Shown here in pieces: positions 1-7,940 of a DNA stretch of 22,974 nucleotides. The first letter of the stretch is position 1. Each line of letters begins with the position of its first letter. Made by a program: the position numbers and the translations under genes. Under the pieces are notes generated by a model, which saw only the letters and a list, made by a program, of their open reading frames with translations, was not told the origin of the DNA and ran no database searches. This stretch comes from Intrasporangium_A sp039812505 (lineage in GTDB: Bacteria > Actinomycetota > Actinomycetes > Actinomycetales > Dermatophilaceae), in assembly GCF_039812505.1 (NCBI RefSeq), contig NZ_JBDIAQ010000054.1, positions 1 through 22,974 of the forward strand, given 5' to 3'.

Positions 1-42
1 CGATCCTTTCGGGCAGTCACAGGTCGGGGCACGACAGTCCCC

Positions 43-243
43 ATCGAGCGTTCAGTTGTCCCGGTCGAGCGTGCAGTTGCGCGAGTCGATAGTGCAGTAG
101 TGCGAGTCGAGGGTCGATGCTGCTGCACGCTCGATGACAACGACTGCACGTTCGATGAGAAGTGCTGCACGCTCGATGACAACGACTGCACGCTCGATGA
201 CAACGACTGCACGCTCGATGAGAAGTGCTGCACGCTCGATCAG
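43..243. repeat. Two-armed inverted array of 21-bp repeats
   Basis: Units begin exactly every 21 bases. The left arm starts at 43, 64, 85 and a decayed 106, with core TCGAGCGTGCAGT. The right arm starts at 124, 145, 166, 187, 208 and 229, with core TGCACGCTCGATGA, which is the reverse complement of the left core. Right-arm units alternate two tails (CAACGAC and GAAGTGC). The left units are more diverged than the right. The arms face each other across about 18 bases at 106-123, so a transcript or single strand could fold into a long imperfect stem. The array lies 20 bases past the lutC stop. It could act as a terminator or mRNA-end structure, or belong to a dispersed repeat family; the function is unknown. 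Confidence 0.9.
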
Positions 244-263
244 GGGGAGGGGCGTCAGGGGCG

Positions 264-908
264 TCAGGAGACCAGCACGACGACCAGGGTGCGCGGTCCG
301 TGCACGCCCTCGACCCGGCTCAGCTCGATGTCGCTGGTCGCGCTGGGCCCGCTGATCCAGGTCAGCGGCCGCAGGCCGTCCGGGCCGGGACGCAGCCGGG
401 CCACCGCCTCGGGCACGTCGTGGACCACCTGGTCGGCGCGCACCACGCACACGTGCACGTCGGGGACCAGGGTCAGCTCGCGCCGGCCCTGGTCGGCCCG
501 GTGGTCGAGCACGATCGTGCCCGTGGTCGCGATCCCGACCGCGGCCGCGGTCACGACAGCGTCGACCGACTCAAGCTGCCCGTGCGAACCGGCCTGCGCC
601 TCCGGAACGGCGACAACGCCCGGCCCGACCGCGCCCGTCCAGGCCGGGTCCAGGCCCGACGGCACGACGACCCGACGGCATCCGGCCGCGGTCAGCGCCT
701 CCGCGACGCGTTCGGCCACGTGCGCCGCGTCGCACTGCAGCACCGTGGCGCGGTAGTCGGCGACGTTCTCGGCGAACAGCCGCAGGGTCGGCTCCGCGCC
801 GGGCGAGGGGATCGCGACGACCGGCGTGGCACCCCGTGCCCCGATCGGGTCCGGCACGTCCGCGGTCGCCGCGCGCACCCAGCCCAGGATCTGCTCTCGT
901 GCGCTCAC
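264..908 (-). CDS. lutC: Lactate utilization protein LutC (LUD domain)
   Basis: This encodes a 214-residue LUD-domain (DUF162) protein, the third component of the cytoplasmic LutABC system that oxidises L-lactate to pyruvate. The GTG at 908 gives the family-typical start SAREQILGWVR, and it overlaps the lutB stop as GTGA. The C-terminal half carries the LUD signature: TGTIVLDH, then LVPDVHVCVV, then the ending GPSATSDIELSRVEGVHGPR, which is well conserved in LutC. It has no iron-sulfur cysteines, as expected for LutC as opposed to LutB. It is the last gene of the lut run, and the 21-bp repeat array follows its stop. Family assignment is firm; the lactate role rests on the complete ABC set. 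Confidence 0.93.
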   Translation of the reverse strand: MSAREQILGWVRAATADVPDPIGARGATPVVAIPSPGAEPTLRLFAENVADYRATVLQCDAAHVAERVAEALTAAGCRRVVVPSGLDPAWTGAVGPGVVAVPEAQAGSHGQLESVDAVVTAAAVGIATTGTIVLDHRADQGRRELTLVPDVHVCVVRADQVVHDVPEAVARLRPGPDGLRPLTWISGPSATSDIELSRVEGVHGPRTLVVVLVS

Positions 909-2416
909 CTCGCACCGTCTTCCCGCTCGCGATGCCACCACTCGCGGAAGCTCTCCGTGGGCGGGGTCGGGACGTCCCGCGCGCCGGTCCAGGCGCCGAG
1001 ACCCGGCACCGACCGCACCGGGCGCTCCCGGCCGCCGCGGCGCAGCACCTTCCCGGCGGCGCTCGACACCCGCTGTGCCGCACCCAGCCGGCGCGGGTCG
1101 GACAGCACCCAGGCGGCCGCGCGCATCGCCGCCGACTCCGGGGTCGCTCCCGCCTCCTCGACGACCCGGCCGCGCAGCTCGACCAGCAGCTCCGGGATGT
1201 TGATCCGCACCGGGCAGGCGTCGAAGCACGCCCCGCACAGGCTCGAGGCATAGGGCAGCGACTTGTCGACGGGACTGGCCATGCCGCGCTGCAACGGGTT
1301 GAGGATCGCCCCGATCGGGCCGGGATAGACCGAGCCGTAGGCGTGCCCGCCGGTCCGCTCGTAGACCGGGCACACGTTCAGGCACGCCGAGCAGCGGATG
1401 CACCGAAGTGCCTGCCGGCCAAGGCGGTCCGCGAGGACGTGGCTGCGCCCGTTGTCAAGCAGCACGACGTGCACCTCCTGCGGTCCGTCGCCCTCGTGCA
1501 CCCCGGTCCACATCGTCGTGTAGGGGTTCATCCGCTCGCCGGTGCTCGAGCGCGGCAGCAGCTGCAGCATCGGGGCGAGGTCGTCCCAGGTCGGCAGGAC
1601 CTTCTCGATCCCGACCACCGAGACGAGCGTCTCGGGCAGGGTCAGGCACATCCGGCCGTTCCCCTCCGACTCGACGACGACGAGGGTGCCGGTCTCGGCG
1701 ACCGCGAAGTTCGCCCCCGAGATGCCCACCTTGGCGCGCAGGAACTTCTCGCGCAGGTGCAGCCGCGCGGCCTCGGCGAGCCGGGCCGGCTCGTCGGTCA
1801 GGTCGTCGGGTGCGGGCCGGCCGACCTGGCCCATCTCGTGCCGGAAGATCTCGCGGATCTCGCTGCGGTTGCGGTGGATCGCCGGCACGAGGATGTGGCT
1901 GGGCCGGTCGTGCCCGAGCTGGACGATGAGCTCGGCCAGGTCGGTCTCCCAGGCGTGGACGCCGGCCGCCTCGAGCGCCTCGTTGAGCTCGATCTCCTGG
2001 GTCGCCATCGACTTGACCTTGACGACCTCGTCGACCCCCTTGGCCCGGATCACCTCCACCACGATGCGGTTCGCCTCGGCGGCGTCGCGGGCCCAGTGGA
2101 CCGTGGCCCCGTTCGCGGTCAGGCTCGCCTCGAGCTGCTCGAGGTAGTCGCCCAGGTGGGTCAGCGCCTCGTCCTTGAGGTCGGCACCCACGTGCCGCAG
2201 GTGCTCCCACTCCGGCACCTCGGCCACGACCTTCGCCCGCTTGGCGCGGATGGTGTGCGTCGCGTGGCGCAGGTTGCGCCGCTGCTGGGTGTTCGCCAGC
2301 TCGGCCTTGGCGGCCTCGGGGAACTTCGGCATCCCGACGAACGTCGGCGACGTCTGCTGCACCGGTGGGTATGCCGTCGAGCCGGCTCCCGCCGCACCCC
2401 TCGGTTTGGTACTCAT
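905..2416 (-). CDS. lutB: Lactate utilization iron-sulfur protein LutB
   Basis: This encodes a 503-residue LutB-type protein with an N-terminal LUD domain (around residues 60-300) followed by two ferredoxin-like 4Fe-4S cysteine clusters. The first is CIRCSACLNVCP, with C339, C342, C345 and C349. The second is CGACFDACP, with C394, C397 and C401, followed by VRINIPELL. It is the electron-transferring subunit of the L-lactate oxidising complex in the cytoplasm. The ATG at 2416 overlaps the lutA stop as ATGA, and its own stop overlaps the lutC GTG, so the three genes are translationally coupled. Length is in the normal range for LutB. The codons for residues 14-16 contain a GGTATGCC octamer (2368-2375). 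Confidence 0.95.
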   Translation of the reverse strand: MSTKPRGAAGAGSTAYPPVQQTSPTFVGMPKFPEAAKAELANTQQRRNLRHATHTIRAKRAKVVAEVPEWEHLRHVGADLKDEALTHLGDYLEQLEASLTANGATVHWARDAAEANRIVVEVIRAKGVDEVVKVKSMATQEIELNEALEAAGVHAWETDLAELIVQLGHDRPSHILVPAIHRNRSEIREIFRHEMGQVGRPAPDDLTDEPARLAEAARLHLREKFLRAKVGISGANFAVAETGTLVVVESEGNGRMCLTLPETLVSVVGIEKVLPTWDDLAPMLQLLPRSSTGERMNPYTTMWTGVHEGDGPQEVHVVLLDNGRSHVLADRLGRQALRCIRCSACLNVCPVYERTGGHAYGSVYPGPIGAILNPLQRGMASPVDKSLPYASSLCGACFDACPVRINIPELLVELRGRVVEEAGATPESAAMRAAAWVLSDPRRLGAAQRVSSAAGKVLRRGGRERPVRSVPGLGAWTGARDVPTPPTESFREWWHREREDGAR

Positions 2417-3162
2417 GCCGGCTCCTCCTCCGTCGAGGCGAGGACCTCGGCCAGGTGCATGGTGCGCACCCCGGCGCGCTGGCGCCCGAGGATCCCGCCG
2501 ATGTGCGACAGGCACGAGTTGTCGCTTGCGACCACGACCTCGGCCCCGGTGTCCATGACGGCCCGGGCCTTGTCCGCGCCCATGGCGATCGACACGTCCG
2601 CGTTCTTCATCGCGAAGGTACCGCCGAAGCCGCAGCACTCGTCGGCCCCGGGCAGGTCGACCAGGTCCATGCCCCGCACCGCCCGCAGCAGCCGCAGCGG
2701 CTTGTCCCCGACCCGGATCATCCGCAGCGAGTGGCACGTCGGGTGGTAGGTGACCCGGTGCGGGAAGTAGGCGCCGACGTCGGTGACCTGCAGGACGTCG
2801 ACGAGGAACTCGGACAGCTCCAGGACGCGCGGGACCAGCGCCTCGACCCGGCTGGTCAGGCTCGCGTCGCCCGCCACGATCATCCGGTGCTGCTCACGGA
2901 CCGAGCCGACGCACGACCCGGACGGCGCGACCACGACGTCGTAGGACCCGAACACGTCGAGGAAGTGGCGCACCAGCGGCACTGCGTCAGCGGCATACCC
3001 GGTGTTGGTGAGGATCTGGCCGCAACACGTCTGCTCCGCGGGGAACTCGACCTCGCAGCCGAGCCGTTCGAGCAGGCGGACCGTCGCCTTGAGCGTCTCG
3101 GGCCACATCGTGTCGTTGAAGCAGGTCGCGAAGAGCGCGACGCGCCGCGTCGGGGTGCTCAC
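2413..3162 (-). CDS. lutA: Lactate utilization protein LutA (CCG-domain protein)
   Basis: This encodes a 249-residue protein with two cysteine-rich CCG domains, as in LutA/YkgE and the heterodisulfide-reductase-like and GlcF families. The first is FATCFNDTMWPE followed by TCCGQ (C46-C47). The second is YHPTCHS (C143) followed by ECCGFGG (C176-C177), with SGSC around C84. These motifs bind an iron-sulfur cofactor. The GTG at 3162 gives the normal N-terminus; the same frame stays open upstream as an antisense shadow of the GH3 gene and should not be included. It is the first gene of lutABC and lies 56 bases behind the GH3 gene on the same strand. A GGTATGCC octamer at 2992-2999 uses the rare codon TAT. 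Confidence 0.94.
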   Translation of the reverse strand: MSTPTRRVALFATCFNDTMWPETLKATVRLLERLGCEVEFPAEQTCCGQILTNTGYAADAVPLVRHFLDVFGSYDVVVAPSGSCVGSVREQHRMIVAGDASLTSRVEALVPRVLELSEFLVDVLQVTDVGAYFPHRVTYHPTCHSLRMIRVGDKPLRLLRAVRGMDLVDLPGADECCGFGGTFAMKNADVSIAMGADKARAVMDTGAEVVVASDNSCLSHIGGILGRQRAGVRTMHLAEVLASTEEEPA

Positions 3163-3197
3163 CTTCGCAGCATCCCCGCGGTCACGGCGGACCGCAA
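3163..3197 (-). promoter_or_regulatory. Possible leaderless promoter of lutABC
   Basis: Reading the minus strand, TTGCGG (3197-3192), a 17-base spacer, GATGCT (3174-3169) and six bases lead directly to the lutA GTG at 3162. That is the spacing of an actinobacterial leaderless promoter. No good Shine-Dalgarno precedes the GTG. A small hairpin (GCGGTC/GACCGC, 3178-3195) and a GGTATGCC octamer (3204-3211) sit in the same 56-base gap. The -35 and -10 match the consensus only partly, so co-transcription with the GH3 gene remains possible. Confidence 0.35.
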
Positions 3198-3218
3198 CCC
3201 CGGGGTATGCCGCTGGGC

Positions 3219-5399
3219 TCAGCCCGCGGTGATCGTGGCCGTGTGCGGGGTGTCGGCCGCGGACGTGCCGACGAGGACGGTGTAGTCGCCGGCCGCGGTC
3301 CGGAAGCTGCTCGTGGCGTAGTCCCAGACGGAGAACGGGTGGTGGCTGGCGGTCGGGTCGACGACGATCGTCACCTGCTCGGTGGCGCCCGGCTCGAGCG
3401 ACACCTTGGCGAACCCGACGAGCCGCTTGGGCGGCTGTCCGGGCGCCGGTACCCCGAGGTAGACCTGCACGACCTCGGCCCCGGCGACCGGTCCGGTGTT
3501 GGTCAGTGCGCCCGTCACGGTGACCGGCGCGGCCACGCCGCCGGGCGCGTCGACGGCTACGTCGGCCAGCTCGAAGGTCGTGTAGGACAGGCCGTGCCCG
3601 AAGCCGAACAGCGGTTCGATGCCCTGGCCCTGGAACCAGCGGTAGCCCATCTGCAGGCCCTCGGAGTAGCGGATCACCGGGTAGCCGTCGCCCTCGTCGG
3701 TACCCGGGTAGCGCTCGGGGTGGCCCGCGTAGAGGGTGTCGTCCTCGGAGCGCGGGTAGCAGGTGGGCACCTTGCCGGACGGGTTGGCGACGCCGAAGAG
3801 CAGGTCGGCGACGACGTGCCCGTCCTCGGTGCCCTGGTTCCACACCTCGAGCACCGCGGGTGCCGCGTCGATCCACGGCATGAGGACCGGGTTGCTGTCC
3901 TTGAGCACGACGACGGTGCGGTCGCCCACGGGCAGCAGCTCGGCGAGCATCCGGTTCTGGTCGTTCAGCATGTTGGCGTGCGGCTGGTCGGCGCCCTCGG
4001 TGGCGACCAGGCCGGCCATGAGGACCACGACATCGGCGGCCGCGGCGGCCCGGCGGGCCTCGTCGAGGTTGGACAGGTCGTCGGCGACGGTCACCTTGCT
4101 CACCGTCGCCGATGAGCCGAGGCCGGCCAGCACGTCGCGCATCCCGTCGAGCGGCGGCACGGTGTAGAGCGGGACGACCTTCGACGAGCCGCCCCCGCCG
4201 AGGCAGGCGTCGTCGACGAAGGCCGACTGGCCGATGACCGCGATGGATTCGACGTGCGGGTCGAGCGGGAGCAGCCCGCCGTCGTTCTTGAGCAGCACCG
4301 CGATCTGCCGGCCGATGTCGCGGGCGGTGGCGCCGTGGGCCTGTGCGTCGATCTGGCCTGGTGCGTAAGGGCGTTCGAACTGGCCGAAGCGGAACATCTG
4401 CGTGTAGCGGCGCACCAGCGCCCGGTCGACGGTCTCGATCTCGAGGCTCGTGTCGGACAGGGCGGCCTTGACGTTGGTCTCGTTGAGCCACTTGGCGTCG
4501 GGCATCTCGTGGTCCATGCCGGCGTTCAGCGAAGCGGCCGCCGACCGGCACGACCAGAAGTCGGACTGCACGTAGCCGTCGAAGCCCCACTCGGTGCGCA
4601 GGATGTCGGTCAGGGTCGGGCGGCACTCGGTGGCGTAGACCCCGCGGATCCGGTTGTAGGCGCTCATCACGGCGGCGACCTGCGCGTCCTTGACGACCAT
4701 CTCGAAGGGCAGCAGGTACAGCTCGCGCAGCACGTGCTCGTCGACCTCGACGCTGGCGCGGAACCGCTCGTACTCCTGGTCGTTGACCACGTAGTGCTTG
4801 ACCATCGCGATGACGTCGTGCTCCTGGATCGCCCGGGTCACGGCGACCCCCATCACCCCGGACAGGTACGGGTCCTCGGAGAAGTACTCGAAGTTGCGGC
4901 CCGCGATCGTCGTGCGGTGCAGGCACACCCCGGGCCCCTCGAGCACGTGCTGGCCCAGGGTGGCCGTCTCGGAGCCGATGACGTCCCCGTAGGCGTAGGC
5001 CAGGTCGGGGTCGAAGGAGGCCGCCAGCCCGATCGTCATCGGCAGCGAGGTGGCCGGCGGGCTCGGCGTCCCGTCGCCCATCCCGACGCCGACCGGGCCG
5101 TTGGTGATCCGGAACCGGGGGATGCCCAGCTCCTCGATACCGGTGACGTGCCGCTCGACCCGGATCTGCGCGGCGAGCTGCTCCAGGTCGGCGCCCTGCT
5201 CAGCCGCCTGGGCCGACAGGGCGTAGATGTCGATCGTCTCCATCGCACCGTGCAGCTGGGCGATCTTCTGTTCCAAGGTCATTGCGGCGACGAGCCGCTC
5301 GGCCCGCTCGCGGGGCGTGGCTGACGTGTCCCGCCAGTCGCTGGCCGGGGCGTCGTCCGTTGCCGGGGCGTTCTCGGGGGCAGGTCGCGTGTCGGTCAT
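3219..5399 (-). CDS. Glycoside hydrolase family 3, beta-glucosidase-like
   Basis: This encodes a 726-residue GH3 enzyme expected to cleave beta-linked glucosides, probably inside the cell since no signal peptide is visible. The N-terminal barrel has GPVGVGMGDG (about 101-110), the substrate-binding KHYVVND (201-207), VMSAYNRIRGVYATE (244-258) and GFDGYVQSDF, with D280 as the predicted nucleophile. The second domain follows (AVLLKNDGGLLPL, then LGGGGSS). After a linker with FGFGHGLSYTTFE comes a C-terminal fibronectin III-like domain ending near ATITAG. The size and domain order match compact three-domain enzymes such as Thermotoga Bgl3B, without a PA14 insert. The ATG at 5399 is the only good start, although it lacks a clear Shine-Dalgarno. 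True specificity (glucosidase or xylosidase) cannot be read from the sequence. Confidence 0.92.
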   Translation of the reverse strand: MTDTRPAPENAPATDDAPASDWRDTSATPRERAERLVAAMTLEQKIAQLHGAMETIDIYALSAQAAEQGADLEQLAAQIRVERHVTGIEELGIPRFRITNGPVGVGMGDGTPSPPATSLPMTIGLAASFDPDLAYAYGDVIGSETATLGQHVLEGPGVCLHRTTIAGRNFEYFSEDPYLSGVMGVAVTRAIQEHDVIAMVKHYVVNDQEYERFRASVEVDEHVLRELYLLPFEMVVKDAQVAAVMSAYNRIRGVYATECRPTLTDILRTEWGFDGYVQSDFWSCRSAAASLNAGMDHEMPDAKWLNETNVKAALSDTSLEIETVDRALVRRYTQMFRFGQFERPYAPGQIDAQAHGATARDIGRQIAVLLKNDGGLLPLDPHVESIAVIGQSAFVDDACLGGGGSSKVVPLYTVPPLDGMRDVLAGLGSSATVSKVTVADDLSNLDEARRAAAAADVVVLMAGLVATEGADQPHANMLNDQNRMLAELLPVGDRTVVVLKDSNPVLMPWIDAAPAVLEVWNQGTEDGHVVADLLFGVANPSGKVPTCYPRSEDDTLYAGHPERYPGTDEGDGYPVIRYSEGLQMGYRWFQGQGIEPLFGFGHGLSYTTFELADVAVDAPGGVAAPVTVTGALTNTGPVAGAEVVQVYLGVPAPGQPPKRLVGFAKVSLEPGATEQVTIVVDPTASHHPFSVWDYATSSFRTAAGDYTVLVGTSAADTPHTATITAG

Positions 5400-5518
5400 C
5401 CGGAAGGTCTAGCACGTCCCTCGAACGGCCGACAACGCCGGCCGGGTCGGCACGTGCCGTGACCAGTTCGGGTGGTCGGCCCGGCTGTCCGGGGGCGCCC
5501 GGCGCCCCATGTAACGAT

Positions 5519-5548
5519 TTGACATCAAGATATTAGGTTCGCTACCGT
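5519..5548 (+). promoter_or_regulatory. Sigma-70-like promoter, plus strand, no clear gene
   Basis: A perfect TTGACA (5519-5524) is followed by 18 bases and TACCGT (5543-5548), in an AT-rich patch within very GC-rich DNA. No recognised plus-strand gene follows. A GGAGG at 5552-5556 precedes a TTG at 5567, but that frame runs antisense through the OPT gene and has no protein-like composition. A transcript starting near 5555 would meet the hairpin at 5703-5742 after about 190 bases, so a small RNA is possible. Confidence 0.4.
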
Positions 5549-5702
5549 TCTGGAGGTTAGAGCGATTTGTCCGGTATCAACCATTACTTACGCATGCGGC
5601 TCGTCGAAGGAACAGGGGAGTGGTCCAGCACATGTATCGAACGTCGGCCAGAGTCAGGCGCACACCCTTGCTGGCCGCTCGGCGGCCCTGACCCCCGGGG
5701 GT

Positions 5703-5742
5703 TGTGCGTGGTTTGCGTCGCCCTGGCGACCACAACCGCACA
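5703..5742 (-). terminator. Imperfect hairpin downstream of the OPT gene
   Basis: TGTGCG...GTCGCC pairs with GGCGAC...CGCACA around a two-base CT tip, with a small internal mismatch region. It begins 34 bases past the OPT stop, where a terminator for that minus-strand gene would be expected. There is no U-tract in either direction, so it could be a weak intrinsic terminator or an mRNA-end structure. Confidence 0.45.
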
Positions 5743-5776
5743 CACCCCCGCCATCGGTCCCGGCGGGTGCCGTCAG

Positions 5777-7753
5777 CTACCGCGACGCCGCACCCTCCCG
5801 AGCGCGCCGGCGGATCGCCCCGTACATCCACACCAGGACGGCGACGAACACGACCACGCCCAGCCCGTTCGCCCAGGGCGCGAAGCCCGCGCCGACGATC
5901 GCCATCGGCTCGCCGCTGCCCGACGCGACGACGATGGCGGCGTAGAGCACGCCCCACAGGCTGTCGCCCACGATCAGGCCGGTCGCCATGAGCACGCCGA
6001 GCCGCTTGGCCCGGTCCGGGTCGGTCTGCCGGGCGGCCCACCCGTCGTAGAGGTGCCCGAGCACGGCGCCGACCGCGATCATCACGGTCAGCGACATCGG
6101 CAGGTAGATGCCCATCCCGACGGCCAGGGGCGGCAGCCGGCGGTGGTGCCCGATCCGGGCCAGCCACTCGTCGAGCACGATGACGGCTGCGCCGATGACC
6201 ACGCCCAGGCCGACCTTGCCCCAGTCGAGCTGCCCGCCGAAGACGCCCTCGGCCAGTGCGGAGATGAGGCCCGCCTGCGGGGCCGGCAGGGCGTCCGGAC
6301 CGGCTCCCGGTGCGCCGAGGAAGCCGAACGCTGCGTTGAGCAGGTCGAGCACCGGGGCGATGACGAGGGCGCCGAAGACGACGCCGATGACGAGCGAGAC
6401 CTGCTGCTTCCACGGCGTGGCGCCGACCAGCTGGCCGGTCTTGAGGTCCTGCAGGTTGTCGTTGGAGATCGTCGCGATTGCGAAGATGATCGCCGTCGCG
6501 AACAGCGTGTAGGCCACCAGCTCGGTGATCCGCTGCGGGTCGCCCCCTGCCCCGTGCAGGATCACCATGACCAGCGACAGCAGCAGCGTCACCAGGATCC
6601 CGACCCCGGAGATGGGGCTGTTGGACGAGCCGATCAGGCCGGCCATGTAGCCGCAGATGGCGGCGACGATGGCCCCGATGACGACGGTGAAGACGACCGT
6701 GACGATGATCGTGCCGGCCTTGTCGTCCTGCAGGTGGGTCTCGTCGAGGAAGTACCAGAGCAGCGCGGCGATCGGGATCAGCGAGACGAGGATCCAGCCG
6801 CCGACGATGCTGATCGGCAGGTCCTGCTCCTGCAGGGTCACGCTATGCCCGGCCCGCCGGGCCCGCGCCGAGACGGCGGCGTCCTTGATGCCGCGCACGA
6901 TCGGCCCGACGATCTTCACCAGGGCCCAGATCGCCGCGATGGCCATCGTGCCGGCGCCGACGAACCGCACGTCCTGGGTGAAGGTCGCGTCGACCAGGTC
7001 GGAGACGGTGCCGCCGGCGGTGGCCTGGCCCCAGCTCATCACCGGCACGAGCACTCCCCAGCCGATGGCCAGCCCGACGAACATCGCGATGCCGACGGAC
7101 AGCCCGACGAGGTGCCCGATCCCGACGAGCGACAGCGACAGGCTGACCGAGCCGCCGATGGCGCCCGAGCCGACCCGGACGGCGGTGGACAGGCCGTCGG
7201 ACAGGACCTTGAGCTTGGTCAGGATCCCGAAGGCGGCGGAGACCACGCCGCCCATGATGATCGTGTGCAGGCTCCCCTTGTCGCTCTGGGCGCCCGACTT
7301 CGACCCGACCTCGAGCACCTCGGCGGCGGCCACCCCCTCCGGGTAGGGCAGGTCCGAGGTGGTCACCAGCGCCCGCCGCAGCGGCACGGTGTACATGACG
7401 CCCAGCGCGCCGCCGATGATGCAGATGGCCAGGGTGGTCCAGTAGGGGAAGTTCTGCCACCAGCCGATGATGATCAGGCCGGGCAGCACGAAGATGATCG
7501 CCGCGAGCGTGCCGGCGGCCGAGGCGATCGTCTGGACGATGTTGTTCTCCTGCACGCTCGTGTCCCGCACCCGCCGCAGGATCGCCATCGAGATCACGGC
7601 GGCCGGGATCGAGGTGGCGAAGGTGAGCCCGACCTTGAGCCCGAGGTAGACGTTGGCGGCGGTGAACACGAGCGTGATGACCCCGCCGAGGATGATCCCC
7701 CGGATGGTCAGCTCGCGCGGCGTCGTGGCCTTGGTGGGAGCGGTGCTCGACAT
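5777..7753 (-). CDS. OPT-family oligopeptide transporter
   Basis: This encodes a 658-residue integral membrane protein of the OPT superfamily, probably importing peptides by proton coupling. Hydrophobic segments run through the whole length (roughly 15 by eye). The N-terminal part has the bacterial OPT hallmarks GLKVGLTFATSIPAAVISMAI (within residues about 40-60), then ENNIVQTIASAAGT, and DLPYPEGVAAAEVL. Near the C-terminus are ISNDNLQDLKTGQLVGATP and GDSLWGVLYA. The ATG at 7753 is preceded by AGGAGG at good spacing; an open frame continues upstream but lies antisense to the next gene and lacks protein character. The gene stands alone and diverges from the dehydrogenase gene at 7941. Substrate is unknown; iron-siderophore transport also occurs in the superfamily. 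Confidence 0.9.
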   Translation of the reverse strand: MSSTAPTKATTPRELTIRGIILGGVITLVFTAANVYLGLKVGLTFATSIPAAVISMAILRRVRDTSVQENNIVQTIASAAGTLAAIIFVLPGLIIIGWWQNFPYWTTLAICIIGGALGVMYTVPLRRALVTTSDLPYPEGVAAAEVLEVGSKSGAQSDKGSLHTIIMGGVVSAAFGILTKLKVLSDGLSTAVRVGSGAIGGSVSLSLSLVGIGHLVGLSVGIAMFVGLAIGWGVLVPVMSWGQATAGGTVSDLVDATFTQDVRFVGAGTMAIAAIWALVKIVGPIVRGIKDAAVSARARRAGHSVTLQEQDLPISIVGGWILVSLIPIAALLWYFLDETHLQDDKAGTIIVTVVFTVVIGAIVAAICGYMAGLIGSSNSPISGVGILVTLLLSLVMVILHGAGGDPQRITELVAYTLFATAIIFAIATISNDNLQDLKTGQLVGATPWKQQVSLVIGVVFGALVIAPVLDLLNAAFGFLGAPGAGPDALPAPQAGLISALAEGVFGGQLDWGKVGLGVVIGAAVIVLDEWLARIGHHRRLPPLAVGMGIYLPMSLTVMIAVGAVLGHLYDGWAARQTDPDRAKRLGVLMATGLIVGDSLWGVLYAAIVVASGSGEPMAIVGAGFAPWANGLGVVVFVAVLVWMYGAIRRRAREGAASR

Positions 7754-7791
7754 CGTCGGAGCCTCCTGCGGGTGCGAGGTGGTCGGTCTCC

Positions 7792-7811
7792 GGACCGCGG
7801 ACGGACCGCGG
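7792..7811. repeat. Direct repeat GGACCGCGG with 11-bp period in divergent promoter region
   Basis: GGACCGCGG occurs at 7792-7800 and again at 7803-7811, 11 bases apart, between the divergent OPT and dehydrogenase genes and about 40 bases upstream of the OPT ATG. Two same-facing copies one helical turn apart could be a regulator site, but in DNA this GC-rich it could also be chance. No -10 or -35 is clear for either gene. Confidence 0.35.
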
Positions 7812-7940
7812 CCGGGACAGGGGTCACAACGGGGCAGTTCGGCGGCTGAAGCCCCTCCACAGTTGCACACCGTCGCAGCGCGCGCACGCCCGGGGAGCCG
7901 TGGCTGTGCTAGAAACGAGCAGGACCGAAGGGGGTCTCCC

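Larger units (their letters stand above)
5400..5776. other. Non-coding stretch upstream of the GH3 gene
   Basis: These 377 bases separate the GH3 start from the OPT stop and hold no convincing gene. They contain a perfect palindrome (GGGGCGCC, one base, GGCGCCCC; 5492-5508), an unusually AT-rich patch (about 5510-5600) with a promoter-like sequence on the plus strand, and a hairpin (5703-5742). The GH3 promoter should be here on the minus strand, but I could not pick out a good -35/-10 pair for it. The palindrome, about 95 bases upstream of the GH3 ATG, could be an operator for a sugar-responsive repressor; that is a guess from symmetry and position only. Confidence 0.6.

Noticed and set aside
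43..243. Regular short repeats suggesting a CRISPR array, or a repeat-rich coding frame.
   Set aside because: Units abut with no unique spacers, are only 21 bases long and reverse direction midway; the open frames across them simply translate the repeat and have no ribosome site.
3163..4926. An apparent long extension of lutA into the GH3 gene in the same direction.
   Set aside because: The extra part is an out-of-frame shadow of the GH3 coding sequence with arginine- and proline-rich composition; lutA's family N-terminus starts at 3162.
5567..7849. A 760-residue plus-strand frame opposite the OPT transporter.
   Set aside because: It is antisense to a clear membrane-protein gene, rich in Asp, His, Arg and Pro, and shows no domain.
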